In this document: piece by piece, positions 34,406 to 41,992 of the stretch
How positions within the stretch are numbered: the stretch's first letter is position 1
Layout: every line of letters starts with the position of its first letter
From: Polynucleobacter meluiroseus
Lineage (GTDB): Bacteria; Pseudomonadota; Gammaproteobacteria; Burkholderiales; Burkholderiaceae
Assembly: GCF_900205755.1 (NCBI RefSeq)
Contig: NZ_OANS01000001.1
Span: 372,001-436,000, forward strand
DNA: 64,000 nucleotides
Reading direction: 5' to 3'
The notes under the pieces: model-generated
The model's input: the letters and a program-made list of their open reading frames with translations, nothing else
The model's database searches: none
Told to the model about the DNA's origin: nothing
Position numbers and translations under genes: made by a program

Positions 34406-34774
34406 TTAGATAGCGTATTTCTGGAGTTCAGTTAGCGGGACAGTTTCAAGCGCCTTAATGTGTGTGCTCTCTAATTTAATCATCGGCGCACAGCCTGCTT
34501 CAAGTGCTTCAACCCAGCGCTTAACGCACAAACACCATTGATCTCCCATAACAAGACCTGAAAAGCGGTATTCTGGTCTGGGAGTAATCAGGTCATTACC
34601 TCGCTTTAGGCTAAATTGTAAAAAATCATTCGTTACTACCGCACACACTAAGTGGCTACCCACATCTTCGGCGTTGGTTTTGCAGCAACCATCTCTGAAA
34701 AAGCCAGTTAAGGGATCAAATGAGCAGGCTACTAGCGGCTGACCTAGAACATTCAGGGCGATTTCATTAGGCAT
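34406..34774 (-). CDS. DUF2237 family protein
   Basis: A 122-residue protein matching DUF2237: 'NVLGQPLVACSFDPLTGFFR' and 'DGCCKTNAEDVGSHLVCAVV' at the N-terminus and 'PGLVMGDQWC'-like 'FSGLVMGDQWCLCVKRWVEA' later. Conserved Cys and Trp residues are present, but function is unknown. It sits 34 bases after the SDR gene and 10 before the HDAC-like gene, in one minus-strand unit. Confidence 0.85.
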   Translation of the reverse strand: MPNEIALNVLGQPLVACSFDPLTGFFRDGCCKTNAEDVGSHLVCAVVTNDFLQFSLKRGNDLITPRPEYRFSGLVMGDQWCLCVKRWVEALEAGCAPMIKLESTHIKALETVPLTELQKYAI

Positions 34775-34808
34775 GGTGCAATGTACTTTCTAAATAAAGT
34801 GGATCAAT

Positions 34809-35498
34809 TTACCAGGGGAGTCGTTCACCCGAGTATGTAATAAAGGTGCCGCTATCTTCCTTGTTTAGTGAGTTAATCACACTCAACATGTCTCCGGCTG
34901 CATCCAAGGCGGGCCTACCAATTTGCTCCCCACGAAAGGGTTTGGAAAGATGGGAATTGACGGTACCAGGGTGCATGGCAACTAAAACCGTATTTGGCTT
35001 AGTTCTTGCGAATTCGATGGCCGTAGTTTTGATAAGCATATTCAGCGCAGCTTTGGACGCTCGGTAGCTATACCACCCGCCGAGGCGGTTGTCGGTAATG
35101 CTGCCCACTTTAGCGGAAAGAATTGCCATGGTGCTGGACTCGGGGTCAAGTAAGCCCGCAAAATATTTCAGAGTGAGTGCTGGCCCGATCGCGTTGATCT
35201 GCATAAGCTTACTGAGTTGCTCCGCGTTCAGATCCTGTAACCTTTTCTCCGGCATCCACTCCTCACTGTGGAGTATCCCAATGGTATTGATAATGAGATG
35301 AAAGGGCGCGTGCGTAGATAGTACTTGGGCTGCCAACTCAATTGAGGATAGATCCTCATAATCAATCGGGATTTCAGAGTGGCGATGAATCCCTGTGACG
35401 GAGGCACAATTTGGATCATTTTGCAAAAGCGCTAGAAAAGCGGATCCGATGGTTCCTGAAGAGCCTATAAGTAATGCGCGAAATGGATTAGGGGGCAA
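34809..35498 (-). CDS. Short-chain dehydrogenase/reductase (C-factor/CsgA-like)
   Basis: A 229-residue classical SDR. The glycine motif is 'LLIGSSGTIGSAFLALLQ', the NNAG-type segment 'IINTIGILHSEEW', and the active site 'YSYRASKAALNMLI' (Tyr-x-x-x-Lys). It resembles the C-factor group often found near photolyase genes. First gene of a minus-strand unit with DUF2237 and HDAC-like genes, divergent from the DUF393 operon; copy B of the 30-bp element lies between. Confidence 0.87.
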   Translation of the reverse strand: MPPNPFRALLIGSSGTIGSAFLALLQNDPNCASVTGIHRHSEIPIDYEDLSSIELAAQVLSTHAPFHLIINTIGILHSEEWMPEKRLQDLNAEQLSKLMQINAIGPALTLKYFAGLLDPESSTMAILSAKVGSITDNRLGGWYSYRASKAALNMLIKTTAIEFARTKPNTVLVAMHPGTVNSHLSKPFRGEQIGRPALDAAGDMLSVINSLNKEDSGTFITYSGERLPW

Positions 35499-35530
35499 TG
35501 GGGTCGATATCTTTTAAATTTATATATCAA

Positions 35531-35560
35531 CTAGTTTATTGAATAAGTCTTAAACTTGTT
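35531..35560 (+). promoter_or_regulatory. Shared 30-bp promoter/operator element, copy B (DUF393 operon)
   Basis: It matches copy A at 27 of 30 bases; only positions 9, 11 and 29 of the element differ. It ends two bases before the ATG of the DUF393 gene, exactly as copy A ends two bases before its GTG. No Shine-Dalgarno can be placed. It could also affect the divergent SDR gene, whose start is 33 bases away. Confidence 0.75.
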
Positions 35561-35562
35561 GA

Positions 35563-35979
35563 ATGATTTCCCAATTGCCAAAACTCACTCTTTTTTATGA
35601 TGGGTCATGCCCTTTGTGCCAGGCAGAAATTCTTTTTCTTTCCGGACGCAATCAAGCCAAATTATTGGAATTCGTGGATGTTCATTCTTCGGAGTACCGG
35701 CCTGAGCTCATCGGACTCTCCTGCGAAAAAGCCCTTGCTTCTATGTATGGGCAATTCAGTGATGGCACCCTAATTAATGGAGTGCCTGTTTTTTCAGCTG
35801 CATATAGCAGGGCTAACCTACCCTTTTTAGCTTGGCTTTTTTCTAGAAAGCTGCTGATGCCTATCTTGAATGGCGGCTACTACTTATTCGCTAAAAACCG
35901 GCATGCTATTTCCAAGTGGTTTGGGCCACCAGCATTATGGATGGCGCACACGTTTTCTAACGCAAGAGGCAGGAAGTGA
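35563..35979 (+). CDS. DUF393 (DCC family) thiol-disulfide oxidoreductase-like protein
   Basis: A 138-residue protein. 'LFYDGSCPLCQAEILFLSGR' carries the D-G-x-C-P-x-C motif of the DCC family, a thioredoxin-like group of predicted redox proteins. 'FSDGTLINGVPVFSAAYSRA' is the family's second conserved block. It leads an operon with chalcone-isomerase-like and DUF3833 genes, overlapping the former by 4 bases (GTGA). The start abuts the 30-bp element and lacks a Shine-Dalgarno. Confidence 0.85.
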   Translation: MISQLPKLTLFYDGSCPLCQAEILFLSGRNQAKLLEFVDVHSSEYRPELIGLSCEKALASMYGQFSDGTLINGVPVFSAAYSRANLPFLAWLFSRKLLMPILNGGYYLFAKNRHAISKWFGPPALWMAHTFSNARGRK

Positions 35980-36518
35980 GTATTCCAAAGCAATTACTTG
36001 CCATTGCACTGTTGGCAATCAGCATGACTATTTCTGCCGAGCCCCTTCATCTCGCAACTGAAACTCAGTCATTGGGTTTGCAAGGCGCTGGTAAGTTAAC
36101 CTTTTTTGGATTGCATATTTACGACGCCGCTTTTTATCGCGGTGTTAAGAATTCAGCAACCGATTTCGCTTTGGATGTACGTTATCAAAAGTCTTTATCA
36201 GGCACAACCATTGCCAACAGAGCTGCAGAGGAAATGAAAAAGCAAGGGGTGGCTGAGCCGCAAGCGGCTAACTGGGGTAAACAGATGGCAGGTTTTTTCC
36301 CTAACGTGGAGCCTGGTCAAAGCTTAACAGCCATTTATAGCGCCACACAAGGCACTACTTTTCTGTTCGAGGGGAAGAAGATTGCAGTCGTTCCAGGCAA
36401 TGATTTTGCTAAAGCTTTTTTTGGAATTTGGTTGGATTCAAACACGAGCGTGCCAAAGTTAAGGGCATCATTATTAGGGCAAGGTTGTCCACCCCCACTC
36501 ATTGGTGAGGGTTGTTAG
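35976..36518 (+). CDS. Chalcone isomerase-like secreted protein
   Basis: A 180-residue protein with a GTG start and a Sec signal peptide ending near 'ISMTISAEP'. The mature part fits the bacterial chalcone-isomerase-like group: 'GKLTFFGLHIYDAAFYRG', 'LDVRYQKSLSGTTIANRAAE' and 'FAKAFFGIWLDSNTS'. Flavonoid isomerase activity is not expected; a role in fatty-acid or lipid handling in the periplasm is proposed for such proteins. Overlaps DUF393 by 4 bases; DUF3833 follows 22 bases later. Confidence 0.85.
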   Translation: MSIPKQLLAIALLAISMTISAEPLHLATETQSLGLQGAGKLTFFGLHIYDAAFYRGVKNSATDFALDVRYQKSLSGTTIANRAAEEMKKQGVAEPQAANWGKQMAGFFPNVEPGQSLTAIYSATQGTTFLFEGKKIAVVPGNDFAKAFFGIWLDSNTSVPKLRASLLGQGCPPPLIGEGC

Positions 36519-36540
36519 TATTTCTTTGAAGGAAGCGGCA

Positions 36541-37092
36541 ATGAAAAAAATGAGAATTTTGCGGTGCTTGCTTGGTGGCATTTTCCTGCTGAGTCTATTG
36601 GCTTGTTCATCGCCAACCGTAACGCAATACGCCGCAGAAAAACCCACCCTTGACTTGAGTGAGTACTTTAATGGCACACTCGATGCCTATGGCATGTTTA
36701 CCGACCGCAGTGGAGCAGTTCAGAAGCGTTTCACAGTACTCATCAAGGCAAATTGGCGAATGGTTGATGGTAAAAAAACCGGGACATTGGATGAAAGCTT
36801 TGAATATGCCGACGGCAGCAAGCAAAAGCGGATTTGGACAATAGTAGAAACATCTCCAGGAAAATACATTGGTACTGCTGATGACGTAGTTGGCCAGGCT
36901 CTGGGAGATTCAGCGGGCAATGCTCTAAATTGGACATATACCTTGGCGTTGCCGGTTGAGGGCACTATTTACCATGTGCAATTTAATGACTGGATGTATT
37001 TGATCACGCCTAAAGTCATGCTAAATAAGGCAAAAATGAGCAAATTTGGGTTTGACTTGGGTGAAGTAACGCTAAGTTTCTATAAGCGCTAG
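36541..37092 (+). CDS. DUF3833 lipoprotein
   Basis: A 183-residue lipoprotein with lipobox 'SLLACSS' after a basic N-terminus. 'LDLSEYFNGTLDAYGMFTDR' and 'GTLDESFEYADGSKQKRIW' are DUF3833 signatures, with 'YVIQFNDWMY'-like 'HVQFNDWMYLIT' near the end. The family has no known function but recurs beside chalcone-isomerase-like and DUF393 genes. ATG at 36541 is preferred over GTG/ATG at 36502 because it gives a proper lipoprotein signal. Confidence 0.85.
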   Translation: MKKMRILRCLLGGIFLLSLLACSSPTVTQYAAEKPTLDLSEYFNGTLDAYGMFTDRSGAVQKRFTVLIKANWRMVDGKKTGTLDESFEYADGSKQKRIWTIVETSPGKYIGTADDVVGQALGDSAGNALNWTYTLALPVEGTIYHVQFNDWMYLITPKVMLNKAKMSKFGFDLGEVTLSFYKR

Positions 37093-37164
37093 GGTTGCGC
37101 ACAGGACTCCTAAATTTATGTCAAACTCTCCCAAGTTATGAAATTGAATGTGGACAGAAGCTAA

Positions 37165-37611
37165 ATGAGAATTGAAGACAAAGATCCGGCCAGACATGCT
37201 GGTATTGAATATCCCATGGAAGTGGGAGCCCCGGTCTTCGCCCCCATTAAGGTAGTTGAGGAAAAAGATAAGGCAGTTAATGTCGCACGCCAAAACGCCA
37301 AACTTGAATACGATCGCATCATGGAGCAGGCAGAGGTGTTGATGAAGCAAGCGCGGTCGCTTCAGGCCAGACTGGATGCCACGGAAATGGTCCACAGCGC
37401 TAAATATGGTTTTAATCCTATTCACGGGAAAACTTATCACCTGTACTACGATGAGCGCAATGCCGTGAATCTACTCATTCAAAATGGACCAAAAGATTGG
37501 ACCTGCGGTATTCCAGGCGGCTGGACCTATTCTATGGCTGTGAGGAAACTAGGCGATAGTACTTGGGCGATTGTCGAGGACGAGTCTGAGAATGCGCTTA
37601 CAGTAAGATAA
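37165..37611 (+). CDS. DUF2452 family protein
   Basis: A 148-residue cytoplasmic protein. A predicted coiled-coil helix (about residues 33-70) leads into 'MVHSAKYGFNPIHGKTYHLY' and 'GPKDWTCGIPGGWTYSMAVR', which match DUF2452. Function unknown. It lies 72 bases after the DUF3833 gene in the same direction and may share its transcript. Confidence 0.7.
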   Translation: MRIEDKDPARHAGIEYPMEVGAPVFAPIKVVEEKDKAVNVARQNAKLEYDRIMEQAEVLMKQARSLQARLDATEMVHSAKYGFNPIHGKTYHLYYDERNAVNLLIQNGPKDWTCGIPGGWTYSMAVRKLGDSTWAIVEDESENALTVR

Positions 37612-37614
37612 GTG

Positions 37615-37630
37615 GATAGGTAGATAGGTA
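37615..37630. repeat. Tandem repeat of an 8-base unit
   Basis: GATAGGTA occurs twice in direct contact, just after the DUF2452 stop and 38 bases before the quinone oxidoreductase start. Two copies only, so this may be a slippage trace. No function is proposed. Confidence 0.5.
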
Positions 37631-37667
37631 GTAAGAAAATATTGAACTAAATAATTAAAGGCTAAAT

Positions 37668-38648
37668 GTGACTACTGCACGAATTGTTAATCTCTCAGAG
37701 CTCGGCGATGCCGATGTAATTAAATTAATCGACAAAGAATTGTCAGCTCCTGGTGAGGGCGAGGTACAACTTCGCCAAACAGCGATTGGTTTTAACTTCA
37801 TCGATGTTTATCAGCGCTCAGGTATTTACCCCTTGGAATTGCCAACTGGCCTTGGTCACGAGGCAGTAGGTGTTGTGGAGGTGCTTGGTGAAGATGTAAC
37901 GCGCTTCAAAGTAGGCGATCGTGTAATGTATATCAACGCAGGCATTGGCGCTTATGCTAGCGCCCGCAATGTCGCAGTAGATAAATTGGTATCGGTGCCC
38001 GCTACGGTTTCCGATGAAGTGGCTGCCGCAGTATTTTTTAAAGCGATGACAGCGCAGTATTTAGTGCAAAAAACCTATCGAGTGAAAGCCGGTGATGTCG
38101 TTCTTGTCCATGCAGCGGCTGGTGGTGTAGGTCAAATTTTGGCTGGCTGGGCTAAGTCCTTAGGGGCATTTGTGGTGGGCACGGTGGGCTCTCCAGCGAA
38201 GTTTGCGGCAGCTAAAGAGGCTGGGTGTGATGCGGTGGTGGACTACTCGGCAGCTAATTGGGTGGAAGAGGTACTCAAAGCGATGAATGGTCGTAAAGCA
38301 AATGTTGTTTACGACTCGGTTGGAAAAACCACTTTCATGGGTTCGCTAGACTGCACAGCGCCGTTCGGTACTGTTGCTCTATTTGGTGCAGCATCTGGCC
38401 CCGCCCCAGAAATTCAGCCCGATATCTTGGGCAAGAAGGGTTGCTTGTTCTTAACGAGACCTTCGGTATTTCCGCACAATGCGACTCCTGAGTTGTTACA
38501 GGAGAACGCCAAAGCTGTTTTTGATGCAATTGCGGAAGGCCGCATCAAAGTACAAATTGGAGCGCGCTTTACATTGGAGCAAGCGGCTGAGGCACATAAG
38601 GCGGCTGAAAGCAGAAAGTTGGTAGGAGCTATTGTGATGACACCTTAA
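37668..38648 (+). CDS. NADPH:quinone oxidoreductase (QOR, zinc-free MDR family)
   Basis: A 326-residue medium-chain reductase without the catalytic zinc ligands. 'QTAIGFNFIDVYQRSGIYPL' and 'PTGLGHEAVGVVE' are QOR N-terminal marks; 'VHAAAGGVGQILAGWAKSLG' is the NADPH fold with the A-x-x-G-x-x-G pattern; 'YDSVGKTTFMGSLDC' follows. It reduces quinones one electron at a time in the E. coli homologue. The start is GTG; no better ATG is in frame. Confidence 0.92.
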   Translation: MTTARIVNLSELGDADVIKLIDKELSAPGEGEVQLRQTAIGFNFIDVYQRSGIYPLELPTGLGHEAVGVVEVLGEDVTRFKVGDRVMYINAGIGAYASARNVAVDKLVSVPATVSDEVAAAVFFKAMTAQYLVQKTYRVKAGDVVLVHAAAGGVGQILAGWAKSLGAFVVGTVGSPAKFAAAKEAGCDAVVDYSAANWVEEVLKAMNGRKANVVYDSVGKTTFMGSLDCTAPFGTVALFGAASGPAPEIQPDILGKKGCLFLTRPSVFPHNATPELLQENAKAVFDAIAEGRIKVQIGARFTLEQAAEAHKAAESRKLVGAIVMTP

Positions 38649-38722
38649 TAGGGTGCGTCCAAATATAAGCTCCATCTTTAGTTTTACCCATTGTTTTTAA
38701 GGCCATGGCCAAGGAGTTTTCC

Positions 38723-39133
38723 GTGAGATTAGTTTTGAAGTTATTCATCGCTCTCGGATTGGCCTGTTCTTGCGCCATGTCTTTTGCTCAAATCCCGAAC
38801 ACGCGATCTGCCAATGGTATTTCATACATTACTGGAGGTGTGGGAGAGGGGGAGGCTAAAGCTATTTTGGCAGAACAAAAGCAATGGCCCTTACTGCTAG
38901 AGTTTTCTCAACTTGAGAATGGTAAAGGGGTGTGGATATTTGGTGCGATGATTCGCATTACCGACGCTAAGCAACAATTTGTTTTTGATGCGCAGGCAGA
39001 TGGCCCTTACATGCTGATTAATTTATCGCCGGGTGAGTACGCTCTAAATGCCTCCTATCAAGGTGTTTCTCAAAAACGCACCATCAGCATTAAATCGGAT
39101 CAAAACCAAAAAATAACTCTTTCTTGGCAATGA
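38723..39133 (+). CDS. Secreted protein with carboxypeptidase-regulatory-like (beta-sandwich) domain
   Basis: A protein of 136 residues with a signal peptide ending near 'CAMSFAQ'. The mature part has 'ISYITGGVGEGEAKAILAEQ' and a beta-rich end 'YMLINLSPGEYALNASYQG', the pattern of a CarboxypepD_reg-like fold. The GTG at 38723 is chosen because AAGGAG (38711-38716) sits six bases before it, while the ATG at 38705 has none. Function unknown. A hairpin terminator follows. Confidence 0.7.
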   Translation: MRLVLKLFIALGLACSCAMSFAQIPNTRSANGISYITGGVGEGEAKAILAEQKQWPLLLEFSQLENGKGVWIFGAMIRITDAKQQFVFDAQADGPYMLINLSPGEYALNASYQGVSQKRTISIKSDQNQKITLSWQ

Positions 39134-39144
39134 TCCCAATGACT

Positions 39145-39203
39145 GAAGGTCAAATCATGAAGCTTTCATTTGACTTCTATCCCTAATTTAGAGGGATTTT
39201 CCC
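39145..39203 (+). terminator. Tandem hairpins, probable terminator before ccmA
   Basis: The first hairpin pairs GAAGGTCAAAT (39145-39155) with ATTTGACTTC (39168-39177), with one bulged G. The second pairs ATCCCT (39179-39184) with AGGGAT (39192-39197) around a 7-base loop and runs into TTTT. The second looks like a factor-independent terminator for the secreted protein gene; the first may be structural. Confidence 0.5.
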
Positions 39204-39269
39204 CTTTTGAAGCTGTTTTAGCTACATAAGTGCGCTGCGAAGGGCCTTACAATGCCAAAGGCGGCTTAA

Positions 39270-39944
39270 ATGCTTATCGCTGGCCAGCCAACCTTCATGA
39301 CAGCCACTACTTCCTCGCCCTCTAGCCAGCACGTGTTATCACTTGAAGTGCGTGGCTTGAATTGCATTCGGGGTGAAAAGTTATTATTTTCCAATCTCCA
39401 CTTTAGTCTGCACGCAGGTCAAGGTCTGCATGTTCGTGGTGAAAACGGAGCTGGCAAAACTAGTCTTCTTCGTCTATTAACTGGCCTCACTAAACCCGAA
39501 TCTGGTGAAGTGTTGTTTTCAGGGATATCGATTGCTCAAGCATCAGAGTCGTATCGCCGAAATGTACTGTTTATGGGTCATCGCGATGCGCTTAAAGAGG
39601 ATCTCACAGCCCTCGAAAACTTAGAGATGTATGCTGCCCTAGATGGTATTGAATTCAATACCGCCACTACGCTTGCTAGCCTGAAGCGCTTTAACTTAAA
39701 AGGGCGCGAAGACCTTCCGGTAAGTTGTTTATCGGCCGGCCAAAAAAAGCGCTTATTAATGGCGCGTATGACCACTAGAAAAGCCGTAGTGTGGATTTTG
39801 GATGAACCTTTTAATGGATTGGATCTCGTGGCGGTAAAGCTGCTGCAAGATCTGCTGGCCGAACAATTGCAACAAGGCGGAATCATTATCCTAACTGGGC
39901 ATCAAGTTCTCCAATTACCTCAGCTTCAGGTGCTGGACTTATGA
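39270..39944 (+). CDS. ccmA: Heme exporter ATP-binding protein CcmA
   Basis: The ATPase of the CcmABCD complex that loads heme onto CcmE. Walker A 'GENGAGKTSLLRLL', signature 'LSAGQKKRLLMARM' and Walker B 'VWILDEPFNGLD' are intact; 'FMGHRDALKEDLTALENL' is the Q-loop region typical of CcmA. The ATG at 39270 has AAAGG upstream; ATG at 39297 would give a shorter N-terminus. First gene of nine ccm genes, nearly all joined by 4-base overlaps. Confidence 0.95.
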   Translation: MLIAGQPTFMTATTSSPSSQHVLSLEVRGLNCIRGEKLLFSNLHFSLHAGQGLHVRGENGAGKTSLLRLLTGLTKPESGEVLFSGISIAQASESYRRNVLFMGHRDALKEDLTALENLEMYAALDGIEFNTATTLASLKRFNLKGREDLPVSCLSAGQKKRLLMARMTTRKAVVWILDEPFNGLDLVAVKLLQDLLAEQLQQGGIIILTGHQVLQLPQLQVLDL

Positions 39945-40606
39945 GCGCTTTTTTTGCCATGATTCGACGCGACCTATTGCTTGTCATGCGGCGTAAAAGT
40001 GAAGTACTCACGGTCCTATTCTTTTTTGTGATTGTGACCAGCCTGTTCCCATTGGGGGTTGGGGCTGATGCGGCCTTGCTTAGGCGGATTGCGCCCGGTG
40101 TAATTTGGGTTGCAGCATTACTTTCCACCTTATTGGGATTGCAACGCATGTTCGCGACAGACTACAGCGACGGCACATTGGAGCAATTGGTCCTATCACC
40201 CCAACCATTGGTTGTCTTGGTGCTTGGTAAAATCATCGCGCATTGGTTGATCTGTGGACTGCCGTTAGTCCTTTTAGCACCAGTGATTGGATTACAGTTT
40301 GATTTAGAAGCGAGTGCTTTAAAAGTCTTGGTATTGACTTTATTATTAGGCACCCCTGTTTTATCGTTGATGGGCTCTATCGGAGCGGCCTTAACCTTGG
40401 GCGTTCGTGGCGGCAATGTACTTATGAGTCTACTTATCCTGCCTTTATATATTCCCGTTTTAATATTTGGGGCAGGTGCAGTGTATGCGCAGAGTGCCGG
40501 CCTAGAGGTGGCTGACTATTTTTCTTTATTAAGCGCCTTATTGATTTTGGCATTAGCATTTGTACCTTGGGTGAGCACCGCCGCAGTAAAGATGGCACTT
40601 GAATGA
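39941..40606 (+). CDS. ccmB: Heme exporter membrane protein CcmB
   Basis: A 221-residue permease with about six helices. 'RRDLLLVMRRKSEVLTVLFF' at the N-terminus and 'DYSDGTLEQLVLSPQPL' match CcmB, which pairs with CcmA. It starts inside the ccmA stop (ATGA) and ends likewise at ccmC. Confidence 0.95.
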   Translation: MSAFFAMIRRDLLLVMRRKSEVLTVLFFFVIVTSLFPLGVGADAALLRRIAPGVIWVAALLSTLLGLQRMFATDYSDGTLEQLVLSPQPLVVLVLGKIIAHWLICGLPLVLLAPVIGLQFDLEASALKVLVLTLLLGTPVLSLMGSIGAALTLGVRGGNVLMSLLILPLYIPVLIFGAGAVYAQSAGLEVADYFSLLSALLILALAFVPWVSTAAVKMALE

Positions 40607-41373
40607 ATAACAAAAAAGAATTAATTAACGATCGCGCGCTGAACTGGTTTCAGTTGTCTAGCCCCAGCACTTTTTATCCAGTGGCTGGAAAAATGATCCC
40701 ATGGTTTTGGGCCCTTACATTCATTTTTGGATTAGCAGGGCTATGGATTAGCTTTTTTGTTGCTCCGGTCGATGCGGTTCAGGGCCAAGGCTATCGGATC
40801 ATCTTTATTCATGTACCTTCATCATGGATGTCGATGTTTATTTATGTTGTGATGGCGATCTGGGCTGGATTAGGCCTAGTTTTTAATACTAGGTTATCAG
40901 CCATGATGGCTCAAGCGCTGGCTCCAATTGGTGCATGGATGGCATTCTTATCCCTTTGGACAGGGGCTTTCTGGGGAAAGCCAATGTGGGGCGCTTGGTG
41001 GGTTTGGGACGCACGTTTAACCTCTGAACTTATTTTATTATTTCTTTATTTGGGATTTATTGCTCTGCAATCATCGATAGACAATAAACGGCGAGCAGAT
41101 AAAGCAGGTGCCCTATTAGTATTAGTGGGGGTCGTTAATGTACCGATTATTTACTTCTCTGTGAAATGGTGGAATACCTTGCATCAGGGCGCTTCCGTCT
41201 CATTGACTAAGGCGCCGGCGATGGCGCAAACCATGCTTTGGGGCATGCTCTTGATGGCTTTAAGTTTATGGATGTACACCATCGCGGTTGGACTTATGCG
41301 CTTACGGGCCATTATTTTGGAGCGTGAGTCTCATGCGGATTGGGTAAAGCAATTGCTTGAGGTAAATCAGTGA
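40603..41373 (+). CDS. ccmC: Heme-handling protein CcmC
   Basis: A 256-residue six-helix protein of the heme-handling family. The tryptophan-rich WWD domain is 'GKPMWGAWWVWDARLTSEL', preceded by 'IFIHVPSSWMSMFIYV' with a heme-ligand His; the second His is in 'WWNTLHQGASVSL'. It attaches heme covalently to CcmE in the periplasm. Overlaps both neighbours by 4 bases. Confidence 0.97.
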   Translation: MNNKKELINDRALNWFQLSSPSTFYPVAGKMIPWFWALTFIFGLAGLWISFFVAPVDAVQGQGYRIIFIHVPSSWMSMFIYVVMAIWAGLGLVFNTRLSAMMAQALAPIGAWMAFLSLWTGAFWGKPMWGAWWVWDARLTSELILLFLYLGFIALQSSIDNKRRADKAGALLVLVGVVNVPIIYFSVKWWNTLHQGASVSLTKAPAMAQTMLWGMLLMALSLWMYTIAVGLMRLRAIILERESHADWVKQLLEVNQ

Positions 41374-41561
41374 TGTGGAATACAACTTCTGAATTTCTGG
41401 CAATGGGAGGCTATGCTCTTTACGTCTGGAGTAGTTTTGGCATGACTGCACTGGTACTCATTTTGGAGCCATTGTTTTTGCGTGCCCGCATCAAGGCTAC
41501 GCTGCGCAGACTCAAGCGGGAAGTTTTAGCTGATCGCCTTGAGCATGGAGAAAGCGATTGA
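41370..41561 (+). CDS. ccmD: Heme exporter protein CcmD
   Basis: A 63-residue protein with one membrane helix ('[20 protein letters not shown]') and a basic cytoplasmic tail ('[12 protein letters not shown]'), the CcmD layout. It helps release holo-CcmE from CcmABC. Overlaps ccmC and ccmE. Confidence 0.92.
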   Translation: MMWNTTSEFLAMGGYALYVWSSFGMTALVLILEPLFLRARIKATLRRLKREVLADRLEHGESD

Positions 41562-41992
41562 AAGCTCGACATAAACGCTTACTGTTAATTATTGGCGGCT
41601 TATGCGTTGTCGGCGTAGCGGCGTTGCTAATCATGAATGCCCTCAACAGTAATATCGCTTTGTATGTCACTCCAAGCGACGTCTTTGCAGGCAAGGCGCC
41701 GCAGGGGCAGGCATTTCGGATTGGCGGAATGGTCAAAGAGGGGTCCGTAAAACGTGATGGTATTACTGTGCACTTTGTTATCACGGATTTGGTGAAGGAT
41801 ATCCCGGTAGCCTACACAGGAATTCTGCCAGATTTATTCAAAGCGGGAAAAGGGGCAGTGATTCAGGGGCGCTTAGATAACAGCGGTGAATTTATTGCAA
41901 CTGAAGTATTGGCTAAGCATGATGAAAACTATATGCCCCCTGAGGCAAAACACGCCCTTGAGCAGGCACAGAAAATGGGAAATAAGCCATGA
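41558..41992 (+). CDS. ccmE: Heme chaperone CcmE
   Basis: A 144-residue membrane-anchored OB-fold protein. The heme-binding His is in '[12 protein letters not shown]', as in E. coli CcmE; '[20 protein letters not shown]' and '[16 protein letters not shown]' fit the family. It carries heme from CcmC to CcmF. Translation starts at a TTG that overlaps the ccmD stop (TTGA). Confidence 0.96.
   Translation: MKARHKRLLLIIGGLCVVGVAALLIMNALNSNIALYVTPSDVFAGKAPQGQAFRIGGMVKEGSVKRDGITVHFVITDLVKDIPVAYTGILPDLFKAGKGAVIQGRLDNSGEFIATEVLAKHDENYMPPEAKHALEQAQKMGNKP

Noticed and set aside
37615..37630. Possible start of a longer satellite repeat or CRISPR-like array
   Set aside because: Only two 8-base copies in contact and no spacers; recorded as a minor repeat.
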